Below, in pieces: positions 7,225-12,720 of a DNA stretch of 12,720 nt. The translations under genes and the position numbers were made by a program. Numbering within the stretch: the first letter of the stretch is position 1; every line of letters starts with the position of its first letter. The notes beneath the pieces were generated by a model. That model saw nothing but the letters and a program-made list of their open reading frames with translations, was not told the origin of the DNA and did no database searches. This DNA comes from an uncultured Pseudomonadota bacterium (GTDB taxonomy: Bacteria > Myxococcota_A > UBA796 > GCA-2862545). The stretch is from NCBI GenBank assembly GCA_937891875.1, contig CALATR010000541.1:1-12720 (forward strand), given 5' to 3'.

Positions 7225-7257
7225 ATCCGCGTGGGGAGGCAGGATCCGGACGCAAGG

Positions 7258-7287
7258 GCGCCCGGGCCACCAGGGCGACCCGGGCGC
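7258..7287. terminator. Strong bidirectional terminator-like hairpin
   Basis: GCGCCCGGG and CCCGGGCGC form a perfect 9-bp stem around a 12-nt loop. It lies midway between two convergent genes (stops at 7224 and 7309). It is symmetric and so could serve both. No clear T-tract is visible. Confidence 0.6.
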
Positions 7288-7308
7288 ATCGGAGCTGACC
7301 CCGGCCGA

Positions 7309-7929
7309 TCACTCGGCGAGGAGCTCCTCGATCAAGGCCGGATACCAGGTGGTGTCGACCTCATGGACCCGCGCACCCCGCGCCACCAGCGTCGTGCTGG
7401 GGGTGCCGCCGGCCGGGTTCCACCGCTTGAACAGCGTGCGATCAGGATCGGACAGGATCGGGAACGTCAGCCCCTTCTCCTCCGCGAACTCCGCCGTGGT
7501 CTCCGGTGTTCCATCGTAGAACACCATGATCGGCAGGAAACGGTCGTCTTCGTACTCATCGAGGATGCGCTCCAGACCTGGAGCGTTCGCCGTGCAGCTG
7601 CTTCACGTGAAGCCGGAGAACTCGACGAGGAGGACGTGGTCGCAGAAATCGTGGAGGTGGAACGTCTCGCCGTACTGATCGACGAGCGCGAAGTCCTCCG
7701 CGATCTGCCCTTCGTCATTCCCGGTGGGCTGCACTTCCTTCCTGCACGCGGCGTCCATGGACCAGCCGCCAGCGTACGGGGTGTCAGCGTCATCCCTCGG
7801 GTCACTGCCCAGCGCCAGCTCATCCCCATTGGAGAAGCCGTCGCCGTCCTCGTCGGCCAGCGGGTCGAGCTCACGCTCCCCGCAGGCGACCAGGCCCAGG
7901 AGCACCACAGCGAACATGAACGGTCGCAT
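7309..7929 (-). CDS. Probable selenocysteine-containing redoxin-like lipoprotein (UxxC)
   Basis: Reading the in-frame TGA at 7605-7603 as selenocysteine gives 206 residues. The ATG at 7929 has GGAG about 6 nt upstream and opens a lipoprotein signal with lipobox LVAC (Cys16). Residues 27-50 hold a calcium-binding-like motif (DEDGDGFSNGDELALGSDP). Residues about 77-206 are a redoxin/thioredoxin fold: 'AEDFALVDQYGETFHL', strand 'VLLVEFSGFT', then U109-S-S-C112 exactly where CxxC belongs, and a probable cis-Pro177 in 'GGTPSTTLV'. The frame is intact on both sides of the TGA, and coding character is strong downstream. A SECIS-like hairpin follows. The expected role is thiol-disulfide or peroxide chemistry at the periplasmic face. 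A recent nonsense mutation (TGC to TGA) in a CxxC protein is the main alternative. The IS element lies 86 bp upstream. Confidence 0.8.
7568..7605 (-). promoter_or_regulatory. UGA codon plus SECIS-like hairpin
   Basis: On the minus strand the TGA (7605-7603) is followed by CGCTCCAGGTCTGGAGCG (7585-7568). The arms CGCTCCA/TGGAGCG pair perfectly around GGTC. The apex AGGTCT is the same as I recall for the E. coli fdhF SECIS, in which the loop G and U contact SelB. The loop starts 24 nt after the UGA, against 18 nt in fdhF from memory. The bulged U of fdhF is not evident. SelB recognition is inference. Confidence 0.7.
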
Positions 7930-8014
7930 TGGATCTCCACAGGCTCGCCCGGCACCATTACCGGACCCTGGGATCGTACTGCACAATCACGCCGAGTGCG
8001 TCAACTCGACGTCT

Positions 8015-8035
8015 GCTAGCAGCCTGTGCTGCAAA
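8015..8035. repeat. Left terminal inverted repeat with CTAG flank
   Basis: These 21 bp are the exact inverse complement of 9635-9655. The outer GCTAG probably reflects target DNA. The inner 16 bp (8020-8035) are the element end. Confidence 0.92.
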
Positions 8036-8085
8036 GGCCCACCTACCAGGATCGACTGCCGTCGATCCTCGTGATCTAATGGGCC

Positions 8086-9564
8086 ATGAGCGCAACCTAC
8101 CTGCCCTGGAATCAAGGTCAAACCTTCCTTCTTCCGCCGTCGCCTGACGACTGGCTGCCGAAGGACCACCTTGCGCGCTTCGTACTCGAGGTAGCCGAGC
8201 GCCTCGACCTCTCGGCCATCTACGACGAGATCGAGGCAGAACGCGCGCCGCAGGGCCGCTCCAACTACCCGCCCCGGCTGATGGTGGCGCTGCTTCTGTA
8301 TGCGTACATGACGGGAACGATGTCCTCGCGTCAGATCGAGCGGAAGAGCCACGAGGACATCGGCTACCGCTACCTCTGCGGGAACCTGCATCCCAGCTAC
8401 AGAACCATTGCGGAGTTTCGGCGAAGGCACCTGGCCAATTTGGGTGGACTGTTCGAACAGACCGTCCACTTGTGTGCAGCGGCGGGGCTTGTCGACCTGG
8501 AGCTCGTCGCCATCGACGGCACGAAGATCCTGGCCAATGCCAGCAAGCGCAAGGCGATGAGCTACGGCCGGATGCAGAAGGAGAGTGAGCGCTTGAAGCG
8601 GAAGATCACGGACTTGCTATCGGAAGCCGAACGCATCGACGCGCTTGAGGACGCCGAGTACGCAGACCGCGACGCGCTTCCCCGGGTCCGCGCGGAGCTG
8701 AACGACGCGAAGGCCCGTCGGGACTTCATTGACAAGCACATGAGCGCGCTTGAGGAGGAGGCCAGGCGCGCGCGAGCGGAGGCACTCCGCACGCAGGCCG
8801 AGCGGCTGGAACAGCGCGCTTCAGCTGTCGACTCCACCGACCCCATCGAGGCAAAGCGGAAGCGAACAGGCGCAGGGAAGCGCCGGGCCAAAGCCGATGA
8901 CTTGGACGATGACCCACCGCCGCCATCGTCACCGACTGACGTGCCATCGTCCAAGCCGCAGGTCACGCCTGACGGTGTGCCCAAGCCCAAGGCTCAGCGC
9001 AACTTCACCGACCCCGACAGCAAGATCATGGTTCACGATGGGAGCTTCGTGCAGGCGTACAACGCGCAGGCCGCCGTGGACGGCAGGCACCAGATCATCG
9101 TGGCCCAGGCGGTGGGGAACGCCGTTCCGGACACGTACTACTTCAAGCCGATGGTCCGTCGGATCGCGAAGACCATGGGCCGTGCGCCGTCCGAAGCCGT
9201 CGCTGACGCCGGCTACTGGTCCGAGGCGAACGAGGTGGTGCACGACCTTCCCGCCACAGACGTCTTCATCGCCGTAGGCCGAATGGCTCACGGGCCTGCG
9301 CCGCCCCCGTCCGTGCCGGCAAGCGCCCTCGAAGGCCCGAGAGCGAGAATGAAGGCGAAGACTGAGAGCGAAGAGGGAAGGAAGAAACTACTGAAGCGAC
9401 GGGTCACAGCCGAGCCCCCCTTCGGCCACATCAAGGAACATCGCCGGTTCAGGCGATTCTCGATGCGAGGGCTGGAGAAGGTCAGGGGCGAGTGGGCGTT
9501 CGTGGCCGCGGTCCACAACCTGGTGAAGCTGTTCAGCCACGGACCGCAGGTCCAGCGCGTCTGA
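8086..9564 (+). CDS. IS1182-family DDE transposase
   Basis: The 492-residue protein begins with a DUF772-type N-terminal domain (about 20-115, including 'PRLMVALLLYAYMTGTMSSRQIE' split by family-typical spacing). The catalytic DDE domain follows. The likely catalytic residues are Asp144 in 'AIDGTK', Asp374 in 'VADAGYW' and Glu443 in 'AEPPFGHIK', followed by the basic 'HRRFRRF'. Residues 165-275 form a charged, coiled-coil-like insertion rich in Arg/Glu. The hallmarks 'DPDSKIM' and 'YNAQAAVD' are typical of the family. Length is normal and there are no frameshifts, so it is probably functional. The ribosome binding site ahead of the ATG at 8086 is weak, as is common in insertion sequences. Codon third positions appear less GC-rich than in the neighbouring genes, consistent with recent arrival. 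Confidence 0.93.
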   Translation: MSATYLPWNQGQTFLLPPSPDDWLPKDHLARFVLEVAERLDLSAIYDEIEAERAPQGRSNYPPRLMVALLLYAYMTGTMSSRQIERKSHEDIGYRYLCGNLHPSYRTIAEFRRRHLANLGGLFEQTVHLCAAAGLVDLELVAIDGTKILANASKRKAMSYGRMQKESERLKRKITDLLSEAERIDALEDAEYADRDALPRVRAELNDAKARRDFIDKHMSALEEEARRARAEALRTQAERLEQRASAVDSTDPIEAKRKRTGAGKRRAKADDLDDDPPPPSSPTDVPSSKPQVTPDGVPKPKAQRNFTDPDSKIMVHDGSFVQAYNAQAAVDGRHQIIVAQAVGNAVPDTYYFKPMVRRIAKTMGRAPSEAVADAGYWSEANEVVHDLPATDVFIAVGRMAHGPAPPPSVPASALEGPRARMKAKTESEEGRKKLLKRRVTAEPPFGHIKEHRRFRRFSMRGLEKVRGEWAFVAAVHNLVKLFSHGPQVQRV

Positions 9565-9584
9565 ACCAGAAAATGTCGCGCTCA

Positions 9585-9606
9585 GCGCCCGCCTGACGGC
9601 GGGCGC
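9585..9606 (+). terminator. Hairpin after the transposase gene
   Basis: GCGCCCGCC-TGAC-GGCGGGCGC is a perfect 9-bp stem with a 4-nt loop, 20 bp after the transposase stop and inside the element. It probably ends transposase transcription, and may also shield the element from transcription entering from outside. Confidence 0.6.
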
Positions 9607-9634
9607 CAGCACCGCCGCACCAACATGACGGCGA

Positions 9635-9655
9635 TTTGCAGCACAGGCTGCTAGC
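9635..9655. repeat. Right terminal inverted repeat with CTAG flank
   Basis: This is the perfect inverse complement of 8015-8035. Its outer CTAG (9651-9654) contains, on the minus strand, the TAG stop codon of the lysozyme-like gene. Confidence 0.92.
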
Positions 9656-10661
9656 CCCAGCGAACCACCAGGTTCAGCCCGGAGAGCGCCGTCGAGAAGG
9701 CCCCCACCCAGGTGCCGAGCCCGTCCTCGTCCGCGGAGATGTCGACGAAGGCGACCGCGGCGGACGCGGCCCGCGGGGTGGACGGCGCGAAGCCATCCTG
9801 GCGGGTGCAGGTCGGGTGATCGAGCGCGAGCCAGGCCGGGAGCTCACTCTGCGGGGTGGCGAAGAGGCGATCCGGGTGGCGGGTCAGGGCCAGCTCCTCG
9901 CCGAACATGCGGATGGCGAGCAGGCGGCGGTGGTGGGTCGCGTTCTGGGGGCGCTCGATGTCGCGGCCGAAGATGTGGGCGAGCTCGGCGATCGTGGCGC
10001 CGCGCTTCCAGGCCTGGCGCAGGCGCTCTCCGTCCCGCTCCACCTCGAGGATGATCCGCTCCGAGTTGATCCGCGGATCGGTGCCGTCGTAGTAGCGACG
10101 GCCGGCGGGATCGGGGTGGTCCCCGTACTGACGGGCCTGCCACGGGGTCCCCGCCCAGCGACCATCGAGGAACGTGCGGCTGTAGCCCCGCTCGGGACCC
10201 GAGGGCCCACCGGCACCGCCCGGGCTGGGCAGCAGCTGGAACAGGCCGATCGCCCCGGTACCGTTCGGGTAGTAGATGCCCTCCCACGCAAAGGGCTGGG
10301 TCATCCTGGCATCTGCGTCCAGCGCGCTCTCCGCCCAGGCGTTGGCGATGGCGGCGAAGGCGAGGCTGTGCGGCAGGCCCTGCTCGCGGAAGGTCTCGTA
10401 GATGACCTCGGCGTTGTGGCGCTCATCCTCGGTGAACGAGCGTCCCGGAGTGCTGATCGAGTCCAGCCAGGTGCGGGCCGGCAGGGGGCTGGACGGGTCA
10501 CACTGGGGAGGTGTGGCGACCTCCAGCCAGTCCAGCGGCGCGTGAATGGCACCGTCCGGACTCACGCCGACCACGGGGGGCGCTGCCTCGGCAATGCTCG
10601 GTGCGAAGGCCGGCAATGCGGCGGCGCAGAGAGCGGACAGCGTGTGGCGCGAGAAGAACAA
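9651..10661 (-). CDS. Secreted phage-tail-lysozyme-like protein
   Basis: The start is TTG at 10661 (336 aa). GAGGT lies 7 nt upstream, and a Sec signal follows with a likely cut after 'SIAEA' (about residue 26). No ATG precedes the domain. Residues about 80-260 resemble the phage tail lysozyme/transglycosylase-like fold: 'NAEVIYETFREQGL', 'AAIANAWAES' with candidate catalytic Glu111, and 'GAIGLFQLLP' (136-145). A helical segment runs to 'IRMFGEEL'. Family proteins cleave peptidoglycan, so a periplasmic or secreted wall hydrolase is expected. The C-terminal 75 residues are unrecognised and end in a beta-rich stretch. The stop TAG lies within the CTAG target of the IS element, so the protein appears intact. 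Before insertion, the redoxin-like lipoprotein gene began about 87 bp downstream, suggesting a former operon. Confidence 0.75.
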   Translation of the reverse strand: MFFSRHTLSALCAAALPAFAPSIAEAAPPVVGVSPDGAIHAPLDWLEVATPPQCDPSSPLPARTWLDSISTPGRSFTEDERHNAEVIYETFREQGLPHSLAFAAIANAWAESALDADARMTQPFAWEGIYYPNGTGAIGLFQLLPSPGGAGGPSGPERGYSRTFLDGRWAGTPWQARQYGDHPDPAGRRYYDGTDPRINSERIILEVERDGERLRQAWKRGATIAELAHIFGRDIERPQNATHHRRLLAIRMFGEELALTRHPDRLFATPQSELPAWLALDHPTCTRQDGFAPSTPRAASAAVAFVDISADEDGLGTWVGAFSTALSGLNLVVRWG

Positions 10662-10916
10662 GCAGGCGACCTCGGCTTCGGACCCGGCGGTGTATCGACT
10701 ACCGGTCTTCGGATCCAGCCTACCTTCTCCTGCAGCGCAGAGCGTGCGGCGTCCAGGCTCCAGTTTGGTCGATGACCCCGTTCACGACGGGACGAACGGC
10801 CTCGGTTGCCGCGCGCTGGCAGCCGCTTGCGCCCAGCTTGCCGGATCCCGTCACCACCTTGCAGGTCTCCCCGGATCCCGCCTTGCAGCCGGATCCAGGG
10901 AGAGCGCGCGGCCGGA

Positions 10917-11483
10917 TCAGGCCGGCTTGACGCCGCCACCCCTGGCGGGAGCGAGGATCATGAACATGTTCCGACCCTCCATCCGCGGCTGGAGCTCGAT
11001 CTTCGACACGTCGCTCACCGCGTCGGCGATGCGGAGGCACTGGTCGGCACCGATGTCGTGGTGGGCGTGCTCACGCCCCCGGAACCACACCGTGATCTTG
11101 ACCTTGTTGCCGTCCTCGAGGAAGGACCGCGCCCGCCGGATCTTCACGTTCATGTCGTGATCATCGGTCTTGGGACGGACCTTCAGCTCCTTGAGCTGGC
11201 TCTGGTTCTGCTTCCTGCGCGCAGCGGAGCGTGCCTTGCTGCGCTCGTACCGCATGCGGCCGTAGTCCGCGATCCGGCACACCGGTGGTCGTGCGTTCGG
11301 TGCCACCTCGACGAGATCCAGGCCCCGCTCCCGGGCCAGGGCGAGCGCGTCGCGCGGCTGGAACTGCCCCAGCTTGTTGCCCTCCTCGTCCACCAACAGG
11401 ATCCGCGGCGCGCGGATCTGCTCGTTCGTTCTCGGTTCTCCCTGGTCTCGCTGCGGCATGCGCCGGCTTGATCGCCTCCGTAT
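10917..11483 (-). CDS. infC: Translation initiation factor IF-3, probable AUA start
   Basis: IF-3 binds the 30S subunit, prevents 50S joining and proofreads the initiator codon. The N-domain pattern 'RTNEQIRAPRILLVDEEGNKLG', then 'ALALARERGLDLVEVAPNARPPVCRIADYGRMRYE', the linker, and the C-domain ('ELKVRPKTDDHDMNVKIRRARSFLEDGNKVKITVWFRGRE' region) are unmistakable. The start chosen is ATA at 11483, giving 188 aa against 180 in E. coli. A perfect AGGAGG (11495-11490) lies 6 nt before it. The ATG at 11498 lies upstream of that Shine-Dalgarno sequence and lacks one of its own. The ATG at 11459 has its nearest GGAGG 15 nt away. Non-AUG starts are usual for infC and allow autoregulation. The usual rpmI-rplT genes do not follow; a lysozyme-like gene does. 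Confidence 0.93.
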   Translation of the reverse strand: MRRRSSRRMPQRDQGEPRTNEQIRAPRILLVDEEGNKLGQFQPRDALALARERGLDLVEVAPNARPPVCRIADYGRMRYERSKARSAARRKQNQSQLKELKVRPKTDDHDMNVKIRRARSFLEDGNKVKITVWFRGREHAHHDIGADQCLRIADAVSDVSKIELQPRMEGRNMFMILAPARGGGVKPA

Positions 11484-11495
11484 CGGGGGCCTCCT
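11481..11495 (-). promoter_or_regulatory. Shine-Dalgarno AGGAGG and AUA initiation site of infC
   Basis: On the minus strand: ATG (11498-11496), AGGAGG (11495-11490), six-base spacer, ATA (11483-11481). A full-strength Shine-Dalgarno sequence directly behind an ATG cannot serve that ATG but is ideally placed for the ATA. Confidence 0.6.
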
Positions 11496-11622
11496 CATGG
11501 TCGTTGGGTTGTCAGTGACCGCGCACACGGCGGCCTCGCGGCGCGCCGACATCCGCGCGTGAGCGCAGGCGACGCAGCCAATACCAATGTAGGCCCAAAG
11601 TGACGCTTCGTCCAGAGTTCCG

Positions 11623-12309
11623 TCAGGTGCCTGGTGCCCAGGCATACCCCGGTGGTCCGGAGATCCCACGCTCGCGGCGCAGGTAGCCGAGGAAGGGGTT
11701 CGTCCGAAGTTCGCGATCGAGGGTGGTCATCGGGCCGTGGCCGCTGTGCACGCGAAGGTGGCCGGGGAGCTGGAGCAGGCGACGCAGGCTCTGCACCGCC
11801 AGCGCCGGATCGCTCATCGGGAAGTCGGTGCGCCCGATGCTGCCAGCGAAGAGCGTGTCTCCGACAATGATGTCCTCGTCGTCGAACCAGCAGCCCTGAC
11901 CCGGCGTGTGGCCGGGCGTCGACAGGAAGCGCAGGGTGGTCTCGCCCAGCTGCACGCTGGCCCCGTCGTCGACCCAGTGGTCGATGCGGCCGACCTGGGG
12001 CGAGGGCCCGGGAAGCCCGAACATGCGCGCCTGCATGGGCAGCGCCTCCAGCAGCGGCCGCTCCATGCGCGGGCAGTACGTGGGCACGTCCCAGGCCTCC
12101 TGCAGCCAGCACAGGGCGCCGGCGTGGTCCAGGTGCGCGTGGGTGAGCAGGATCATCGCGATGTCGGGCGGCGGTGTGCGCCCCTGCAGCCGGGTCACCA
12201 GCTCGCGGGTCTCGCCGGTGTCGACGATGGCCGAGCGGCCGGTGGCCTCATCGGTGAGGAGGTAGGTGTTGACGGCAAAGGCGCCGACCGTGATGCACTC
12301 GACGCGCAC
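11623..12309 (-). CDS. Metallo-beta-lactamase-fold hydrolase (glyoxalase II-like)
   Basis: The start is GTG at 12309, with GGAGG 4 nt upstream. The 228-residue protein is cytosolic, with no signal peptide. All zinc-site motifs of the fold are present: His57-x-His59-x-Asp61-His62 in 'THAHLDHAG', His134 in 'TPGHTPGQ', Asp151 in 'GDTLFAGSIGRTDFP', and His191 in 'HSGHGP'. The pattern and length fit the small glyoxalase II-like hydrolases (YcbL-type) that cleave thioesters such as S-lactoylglutathione. The long C-terminal helical domain of classical GloB is missing, and the true substrate cannot be read from sequence. It lies 139 bp upstream of the infC start in the same direction and may be cotranscribed. 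Its stop is followed by the presumed infC leader. Confidence 0.9.
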   Translation of the reverse strand: MRVECITVGAFAVNTYLLTDEATGRSAIVDTGETRELVTRLQGRTPPPDIAMILLTHAHLDHAGALCWLQEAWDVPTYCPRMERPLLEALPMQARMFGLPGPSPQVGRIDHWVDDGASVQLGETTLRFLSTPGHTPGQGCWFDDEDIIVGDTLFAGSIGRTDFPMSDPALAVQSLRRLLQLPGHLRVHSGHGPMTTLDRELRTNPFLGYLRRERGISGPPGYAWAPGT

Positions 12310-12405
12310 GGATCCTCCAGGCGGGCGGCGAGCCTAACCGGGGGCGGTCGAGGCGAGGTGGGGAACGGGGGGTTCACGGATGGTCCGCGCGGTCCGCCCT
12401 GCCCC

Positions 12406-12679
12406 CACCACGAAGGCACTGAGACGCGGAGGGCCACGGAGGAGGGAGTAGACGGCGCGGAGGGCGTTGTGCTCGCGGGTGTGGTGAGAGGCCTTGCGGA
12501 GCGGTTCCGGCCGGGGTTCCGTCCTCTCGGTTGGGGCACCCCAGGCGCTCCGGCAGAGAGGAACAGCGATCGCCCGGAAAGGGCATTCGAGGAAACAAAA
12601 GCCCGAACGAAAGTCGACCGGGTGCCGCCTTGTGGCTTCCCCTCTCCGTGGCCCTCGGTGCCTCCGTGCCTTCGTGGTG
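12406..12679. repeat. Intergenic inverted-repeat element (CACCACGAAGGCAC ends)
   Basis: The arms 12406-12441 and 12644-12679 are 36 bp each and match inverted at 32 positions. Each begins CACCACGAAGGCAC at its outer end and reaches GAGGGCCACGGAG inward, with short internal periodicity. They enclose 202 bp with no credible gene. No transposase or target duplication is seen. The whole stretch 12310-12720 holds no gene that I can support. Confidence 0.8.
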
Positions 12680-12720
12680 AGGGTGCGGCTCGACGCGCGC
12701 AGACCACTCCCCCATCCTCC

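Larger units (their letters stand above)
8020..9650 (+). mobile_element. IS1182-type insertion sequence, apparently complete
   Basis: The element is 1631 bp. Perfect terminal inverted repeats begin CAGCCTGTGCTGCAAA at 8020 and end with the inverse complement at 9650. Each end is flanked by CTAG (8016-8019 and 9651-9654). CTAG is best read as a 4-bp palindromic target duplication; one further flanking G/C also matches. One intact transposase gene fills the element, followed by a hairpin. It is oriented opposite to the surrounding leftward genes and lies between the lysozyme-like and redoxin-like genes. Family placement comes from the transposase. Confidence 0.9.

Noticed and set aside
7603..7986. 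Treating the redoxin gene as a pseudogene truncated by TGA
   Set aside because: The TGA replaces precisely the first Cys of CxxC, a SECIS-like hairpin follows, and the downstream frame is intact to a natural end. Nonsense mutation remains the fallback explanation.
7930..8015. Sigma-70-type promoter for the redoxin gene (minus-strand TTGTGC ... GGTAAT)
   Set aside because: The -35 matches only three of six bases and the -10 four of six, with an 18-bp spacer. That is too weak in this base composition to call.
9636..10775. A 379-residue plus-strand open frame
   Set aside because: It is antisense to the lysozyme-like gene, which has a signal peptide and domain motifs. The plus-strand product has none, and its start lies in the IS terminal repeat.
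10720..10916. Short minus-strand frame after infC with 'KVVTGSGKL', recalling the L35 motif
   Set aside because: It has no start codon with a ribosome binding site. It lacks the highly basic composition of L35, and its Gly-Ser-Gly pattern comes from repeated GGATCCGG in the DNA. I assign no gene to 10662-10916.

Overview
The window is about 70% GC and reads like a Myxococcota (deltaproteobacterial) chromosome segment. The case rests on several lipoproteins, one with an Asp-Ser/Asp-Thr linker and one with MopE-type repeats, a calcium-binding-like DxDGDG motif, a textbook sigma-54 promoter, a probable selenoprotein and heptamer repeats between genes. This is inference from gene style. No rRNA, tRNA, CRISPR array or prophage is visible.

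Layout, left to right. A coiled-coil lipoprotein (+, 6-1199) converges on a class-3 lipase-like protein with a glycine-zipper N-terminus (-, 1380-3023). The lipase is divergent from a YbjN-domain gene (+, 3120-3635). A 750-bp gene-free stretch (3636-4388) holds heptamer arrays, two tandem duplications, a fold-back repeat and, at its right end, a near-perfect sigma-54 promoter. That promoter reads into a MopE-type Cys/Asp-rich lipoprotein (+, 4389-6035), followed by a serine beta-lactamase-like lipoprotein (+, 6106-7224).

The rest is leftward apart from one insertion sequence. Read from the right it runs: metallo-beta-lactamase-fold hydrolase (12309-11623), translation initiation factor IF-3 (about 11483-10917), a secreted lysozyme-like protein (10661-9651), and a redoxin-like lipoprotein (7929-7309). 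An IS1182-type element (8020-9650, flanked by CTAG) sits exactly at the stop codon of the lysozyme-like gene and separates it from the redoxin gene, which originally lay about 87 bp downstream. A 36-bp inverted repeat fills the right edge (12406-12679).

The most notable item is the redoxin gene. Its reading frame carries an in-frame TGA where the first Cys of the CxxC motif should be (U-S-S-C). A hairpin with an AGGTCT apex, resembling the E. coli fdhF SECIS, follows 24 nt downstream. It is best read as a selenocysteine-containing thiol oxidoreductase that gene callers would split in two. Second in interest is infC, whose only well-placed Shine-Dalgarno sequence points to an AUA start codon.
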